Source of the DNA: Acinetobacter marinus
GTDB lineage: Bacteria; Pseudomonadota; Gammaproteobacteria; Pseudomonadales; Moraxellaceae
Direction: 5' to 3'
NCBI RefSeq assembly: GCF_900096915.1
Contig: NZ_FMYK01000003.1
Location: 431,359 to 495,358, forward strand
Length of the DNA stretch: 64,000 bases
Position numbers and translations under genes: made by a program. Shown one piece after another: positions 60,492 through 64,000 of this stretch. The stretch's first letter is position 1. The number at the start of each line of letters is the position of its first letter. The notes beneath the pieces are model-generated. The model ran no database searches. It had not been told where the DNA came from and was given only the letters and a program-made list of their open reading frames with translations.

Positions 60492-62603
60492 ATGTTGATT
60501 AAGATGTTGAGGCATGGAACGGGCAGTGCAGCACGTGCAGCAAGTTATGTGCTCGATGAAAAGGATCACATGAATATTGTCCGTCCGCATGTCGAAGTGC
60601 TCTGCGGTGATCCACATCTCTTTGCAAAAATTGCAGACAGTTCTCCTTTAAAACATAAATATACGTCTGCCGTGATTGCTTTTGCTGAAGAAGATCAACC
60701 CAATAATATTGAAATAATAGATGTCTTAAAACAGTTTGAAGCATTGGCTTTTAGTGGTCTCGAGCCTGATCAATATCATTTGACGGCTGTTTTACATCAG
60801 GAACTAAACGGTTCAAAACATGTTCATATTCTTGTCCCTCGGCTTGAACTCAGGTCAGGAAAAGCAATGAATATCGCACCTCCCGGCAAGTTCCAAAAGC
60901 ATTTTCATACCTTGCAAGACAAGTTGAATTTTGAATACGGTTGGGCAGATCCGAATGATCCTGAGCGTGCAAGATTTACAAAAAAAGGTCATGAGACGTA
61001 TTTGCAATCTGGGCTAAAAAAGGTTGGAAAAGATCGAGAGAATTATAAACAGTACATTGAAAACACTTATTTACAGCTTTTATCAATATCGTTGAAACAA
61101 CAAGAAAAAAAACATGCTCAAGTAATTCCGTCCGAACTTTTAGTCAGAAACCGTGATGACTTTATGCAGTTCGTATTAACGAACAAGCTGGCAAGTGAAG
61201 TAGTCAAAATTCGAGAAAAACAGTTTAGCTTAGTTCCACCTTTCGGCAAAAAACCTATTTATTTTCAAGGAGAAATCTATGAAAGACAATTCAACATCGA
61301 AAAATGTTCAAGAACAATTCGAGAGCGTATCAAATCTCTTGAACAAGTTCGAACAGCAGATCGAGAACGTGGAAACGATGAGCAGCGAACAGTTAATCAG
61401 ATTTCAAAATACACTCGAACGCCTTGTGCTCAACTTCGAGATCGAGCAGAACAAGCTTTGCAAAGAGCTAGACAAGCAAGAGCAGATTACAACAGACAAC
61501 GTTATGCATCTGCTACAACACCAAAAGAACGAGATTCAGATGCTGATTCTAGGATTGAATACATATCGAGGAGAACTGAAGCAGAATATCGACAATATAC
61601 AAATGAAGCTGTCTTCACATCTCAACGAAATCGATCAGATCATGCAAAAGCATATTCAGCAGAGCAAAGTCCAATTACAACAAACGATCGAAGACAATCA
61701 AGACTCGATCTACGCACAGATTCAGAACAATGCCCAAGTCATCACACTGACCCTAGAAGATCAGAAGAAACAGTTGCAGCAGCAAGTAGATCAGGCATTA
61801 ACTCAGTCGATCACTCACAACCCCAAATTGATTCTGAAAACATTTATTCTGTTGGCGCTTGGAATGTGGCTGCTGAATATTTTAACAATATTACCCGCGA
61901 ACTATTATTTCACACAGCCGATCTTAACCAGAAACGAGACCGAAATTTTGACGGACGGCAAGGGCAATCGTTTCCGAGCAATTACTTCTCCGAAATGGAT
62001 AGATTGCAATACACTGAATTTGAACAAAAAAATGGTTCATCCGACGGAACCGAATATTCATCTGACCTTTCCATGCATCGTGGAGAAATAAGTCATGAAA
62101 GAACAGCAACATACGACTATTCAACACCACAACGGCAGCGACACACAGCAGATGATTTTGGATTTACTCGAACAAATGAGTTTAGCTTTGACGCCATCGT
62201 CGCTGAGTACTATGCAAGACTTGCAAGAAAACGTCGAGAAGATGAAAAAAAGGCTCAGCGTGATCGAGCATTACGAGCAGAACAACAGAGACGACATGAA
62301 CAAGATCTTGAAAATCTTAGGCTTCAGCAGTCCGTCAGACTTGAGCCAAGCCGAGATCAGTTTATTTCAGAATATTGGATTGATGATCAGAGAGTTACAA
62401 TCGAGACAGGAAAAATTAGACAAATTGGAGCAACAACAGCAGTTACAGCATCAGAAAGAGCAGCGCCTTCAAGAACAGAGCATGTCATGCGCTACACAGA
62501 TCAGCAGACTAGAGCACTTAACAGCCAGCTTGATCAAGCGCTTCGATGTTCTAGAGAAGCAGGAGACGAATTTGAAACAGTTGCAATATATATAGTTTTA
62601 TAA
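60492..62603 (+). CDS. mobA: ColE1-type MOBP relaxase
   Basis: A 703-residue relaxase of the MbeA type. GGGAGAGCGGGGC precedes the ATG. The first ~170 residues are the relaxase domain: MLRHGTGSAARAASYVLDE with a candidate catalytic tyrosine, QYHLTAVLHQELNGSKHVHI with the histidine cluster, and FHTLQDKLNFEYGWADPNDP. The rest, rich in Arg, Gln and Glu, is partly shaped by two genes nested in other frames, the ColE1 arrangement. The last few codons run into the junction with the truncated helicase near 62600, so the C-terminus may not be original. Confidence 0.9.
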   Translation: MLIKMLRHGTGSAARAASYVLDEKDHMNIVRPHVEVLCGDPHLFAKIADSSPLKHKYTSAVIAFAEEDQPNNIEIIDVLKQFEALAFSGLEPDQYHLTAVLHQELNGSKHVHILVPRLELRSGKAMNIAPPGKFQKHFHTLQDKLNFEYGWADPNDPERARFTKKGHETYLQSGLKKVGKDRENYKQYIENTYLQLLSISLKQQEKKHAQVIPSELLVRNRDDFMQFVLTNKLASEVVKIREKQFSLVPPFGKKPIYFQGEIYERQFNIEKCSRTIRERIKSLEQVRTADRERGNDEQRTVNQISKYTRTPCAQLRDRAEQALQRARQARADYNRQRYASATTPKERDSDADSRIEYISRRTEAEYRQYTNEAVFTSQRNRSDHAKAYSAEQSPITTNDRRQSRLDLRTDSEQCPSHHTDPRRSEETVAAASRSGINSVDHSQPQIDSENIYSVGAWNVAAEYFNNITRELLFHTADLNQKRDRNFDGRQGQSFPSNYFSEMDRLQYTEFEQKNGSSDGTEYSSDLSMHRGEISHERTATYDYSTPQRQRHTADDFGFTRTNEFSFDAIVAEYYARLARKRREDEKKAQRDRALRAEQQRRHEQDLENLRLQQSVRLEPSRDQFISEYWIDDQRVTIETGKIRQIGATTAVTASERAAPSRTEHVMRYTDQQTRALNSQLDQALRCSREAGDEFETVAIYIVL
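61279..62091 (+). CDS. mobB: Nested MbeB-like mobilisation protein
   Basis: Encoded entirely inside the relaxase gene in another frame. AAGGAG sits seven bases before ATG 61279. The 270-residue product is a long coiled coil (residues ~10-180, such as QEQFESVSNLLNKFEQQIEN) followed by one transmembrane segment (LILKTFILLALGMWLLNILT, about 188-207) and a short polar tail. ColE1 MbeB has the same layout and position and anchors the relaxosome at the membrane. Strong site, sustained frame and known precedent support it as real. Confidence 0.8.
   Translation: MKDNSTSKNVQEQFESVSNLLNKFEQQIENVETMSSEQLIRFQNTLERLVLNFEIEQNKLCKELDKQEQITTDNVMHLLQHQKNEIQMLILGLNTYRGELKQNIDNIQMKLSSHLNEIDQIMQKHIQQSKVQLQQTIEDNQDSIYAQIQNNAQVITLTLEDQKKQLQQQVDQALTQSITHNPKLILKTFILLALGMWLLNILTILPANYYFTQPILTRNETEILTDGKGNRFRAITSPKWIDCNTLNLNKKMVHPTEPNIHLTFPCIVEK
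62095..62595 (+). CDS. mobD: Nested MbeD-like mobilisation protein
   Basis: A second gene inside the relaxase gene, starting 3 bases after mobB stop with GTGGAG upstream of ATG 62095. The 166-residue product is almost wholly coiled coil (TMQDLQENVEKMKKRLSVIE, LQSRQEKLDKLEQQQQLQHQ), without membrane segments, as expected for MbeD, which aids entry or relaxosome function in ColE1-type systems. It ends within ten bases of the relaxase stop and close to the junction with the defence-gene remnant. Confidence 0.75.
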   Translation: MKEQQHTTIQHHNGSDTQQMILDLLEQMSLALTPSSLSTMQDLQENVEKMKKRLSVIEHYEQNNRDDMNKILKILGFSSPSDLSQAEISLFQNIGLMIRELQSRQEKLDKLEQQQQLQHQKEQRLQEQSMSCATQISRLEHLTASLIKRFDVLEKQETNLKQLQYI

Positions 62604-63004
62604 GCATTTTCTCTAGCTACACGGCATTCACTTGAGTTTGCTACTTTAAAATCTTGAGGGATATCGATGCTTACACAACGGAAATAGGGCATTATGATTT
62701 GAGTTAACGCAAAACTATGTACTGTACCTATGAAACTTGTTCCTGTAGTTTCGATTCCTAACTTTGCCAACCGAGTTTCAAGCTCTATTGCACACTCATT
62801 ATTATATGTTATACATGCTATGGCTCTTGGAGCAATTACTTCATCATGAAGAGTCCGAGCAATAGCTGTAGTAAGAGTTTTTGTTTTCCCACTACCAGGA
62901 CCAGCTAAAACTACACAATGGCTTTTACACTGCACAGCCTCAAATTGCTCTTTATTTTTTTCAAGTTCTGATAAAGCCTGTTGCAAGGTAGTATGATTAG
63001 ACAT
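62600..63004 (-). pseudogene. gajB': Truncated UvrD-like helicase, Gabija GajB remnant
   Basis: Only the first ~135 codons of a superfamily 1 helicase remain. Q-motif-like KNKEQFEAVQ, Walker A VLAGPGSGKTKTL near residue 38, motif Ia AIACITYNNECAIELETRL and FIGTVHSFALTQII near 95 are clear. Similarity stops near the mob junction at about 62600; the frame then runs on through mobilisation DNA to a stop at 62534. The start overlaps the gajA stop by 8 bases, the order and coupling of Gabija gajA-gajB. Without motifs II-VI it cannot be an active helicase. Confidence 0.82.
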
Positions 63005-63905
63005 TTTTCACCATGAACTCAATCGCATCCTGAATATATTTAGGGACTTGTATTTGATTCTCAACAGAAATTTTCTTTCTTAATTTTCCACTTAAGCGTC
63101 CTTTACCAATGTCTTTAATCATAGCAAGTAGTTGTGTACTATCCACTTTTGCTAGATCTGCTTTCCACTCATTAATACGCTTTGTACGAATTGATCCAAA
63201 ACCTTGTTCATCTAGAATTTCTAATAATGCCGTACTTAAATGAGGGGTTTGCGCAATAGCAACTTCAAATGTTTCATTATTTAAAAATATTCCAACCTTA
63301 CTAAATGAACTACTAAATTCTATAAAGTCAACTGTTTCAGCCCATTCTCTATTTTTTTCAGTAAATTTGGTTAATCCTAAATTAACTTCACAGCGAGAAT
63401 CCCAAATTCCTAAGCATCTTGCTCTTCCTAATGCTGGTTTTGTTCCATCTAACGGATCCCAGTCTGTAATCACTGTAAAAGGTATACCTAATCCCTCAGC
63501 TAATTTGATATATGGATTAAAGTTCGTTCCAGCTACATTACATACAGTAATCCCGAGCCCATCTAAATCATAGCCTAATATTTCAGCAAAACTCGGAACT
63601 AAAGCCTCCTCAGCATCACCTTCAACAAAAATAATGCCTTTAGCGAACAGGATTTCTGAACGAGTTGCTATTAAATATCTTTCTATATCATCTTTCTCAT
63701 CTTCATCAATTGGCAAATCAGCTAATGAAAATGCTTTTGTACTAGTTTCCACAGATCTTAAACTAACAATAGAGCGTAAAGGTACAATTGATGCTAATGT
63801 TGGAGAATGACTGGTAACAATGAGTGCTTGGGAAGAATCTTTTTCTTTAAAAATATTTTTGAAAACAGTGCGCTGGAGTTGAGGGTGTAGGTGGGCTTCA
63901 GGCTC
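62997..63905 (-). pseudogene. gajA': C-terminal half of OLD-family ATPase-TOPRIM nuclease, Gabija GajA remnant
   Basis: The open frame runs from the IS boundary at 63905 for 302 codons. It begins inside the Walker B region (EPEAHLHPQLQR), followed by the ABC-type TSHSPTLASIVP switch, then a TOPRIM domain (GIIFVEGDAEEALVPSFAEILG with the catalytic Glu, and TVITDWDPLDG with the DxD pair). The helicase gene overlaps its stop, as in Gabija/class 2 OLD systems. The N-terminal half, including Walker A, is missing from the window. An internal ATG at 63752 would yield only the TOPRIM part. Confidence 0.85.
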
Positions 63906-64000
63906 TGAATAGCCACCAAAATTCTAGACACACATAACCATCTTTTGATGGGCCTTTTCATAATCTAATGGAGAACGCTGACCATTGGAACCATGTCTGC
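63906..64000 (-). mobile_element. End of an IS3-family insertion sequence (runs off the window)
   Basis: The gajA frame is cut at 63905/63906, where TGAATAGCCACCAAAATTC starts. A TG-initiated end resembling TGAATCGCC-type termini suits IS51-like members of the IS3 family. The transposase reading frame begins inside this end. The other terminus and any target duplication lie outside the window. Confidence 0.75.
63924..64000 (-). CDS. IS3-family transposase OrfB, C-terminal end (partial)
   Basis: On the minus strand the last 25 codons read RHGSNGQRSPLDYEKAHQ and end MVMCV before TAG at 63924. The QRSPLDYE motif is the typical extreme C-terminus of IS3-type integrase-core transposases. The DDE catalytic domain lies beyond the window edge. 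Confidence 0.8.
   Translation of the reverse strand, partial: RHGSNGQRSPLDYEKAHQKMVMCV

Noticed and set aside
1..64000. CRISPR arrays, rRNA genes or prophage structural genes
   Set aside because: No regularly spaced direct repeats of CRISPR size, no rRNA-like stretches, and no capsid, tail or terminase genes were seen.

Overview
The window looks like Acinetobacter chromosome. GC is moderate to low, and the gene content fits that genus: the nine-gene malonate decarboxylase cluster in the order described for Acinetobacter (mdcLMACDEGBH), an adjacent dat-ddc pair for 1,3-diaminopropane, a compact archaic chaperone-usher pilus cluster, and a core set of purT, valS, cca, maeB, rsmE, metF, ahcY, trmA, rsmI and fadH. 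Species cannot be assigned from sequence reading alone.

Layout. 0.2-3.8 kb: purT, an NfsB-type nitroreductase, and a divergent TetR regulator with a YdjM-like membrane protein. 3.8-12.6 kb: a GntR regulator divergent from mdcLMACDEGBH, flanked by two direct copies (about 95% identical) of the 3' end of valS plus its terminator. One copy belongs to intact valS and the other is a remnant, so the mdc locus looks like an inserted module. 12.4-27.5 kb: valS, a hypothetical gene, an SDR, cca, maeB, a PAS-GGDEF-EAL protein, rsmE, and ahcY-metF behind what reads as an S-adenosylhomocysteine riboswitch. 27.9-39 kb: a DUF4424-like exported protein, a 66-residue protein, dat-ddc, chrA, trmA, a TonB-dependent receptor and an acyl-CoA ligase. 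39.4-46.2 kb: a four-gene SCPU-type pilus operon followed by an oppositely oriented NarL-type two-component system. 46.5-57.4 kb: a META lipoprotein, rsmI, an LpoA-like protein, yraN, a BON lipoprotein, an esterase, an AraC regulator, an ABC exporter and fadH.

57.5-64 kb is an accessory region. A tRNA-Ser(UGA) is followed at once by the 3' end of a tyrosine integrase gene (frameshifted) and an overlapping excisionase-like gene. After an AT-rich stretch with a long inverted repeat comes a ColE1-type mobilisation cassette: mobC, then a relaxase gene with two further genes nested inside it in other frames. Next are the remains of a Gabija-like defence pair. The UvrD-like gajB keeps only its first ~135 codons, and the OLD/TOPRIM gajA is cut at its Walker B motif by the end of an IS3-family element that runs off the window. 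Together this resembles a decayed integrative mobilisable element that carried a defence system.

The most interesting signals are the scarred mdc insertion, the SAH riboswitch ahead of ahcY-metF, and the tRNA-Ser mobilisable element with nested mob genes and the broken Gabija pair. I saw no CRISPR array, rRNA or prophage structural genes. All calls come from reading the sequence; no database search was run.
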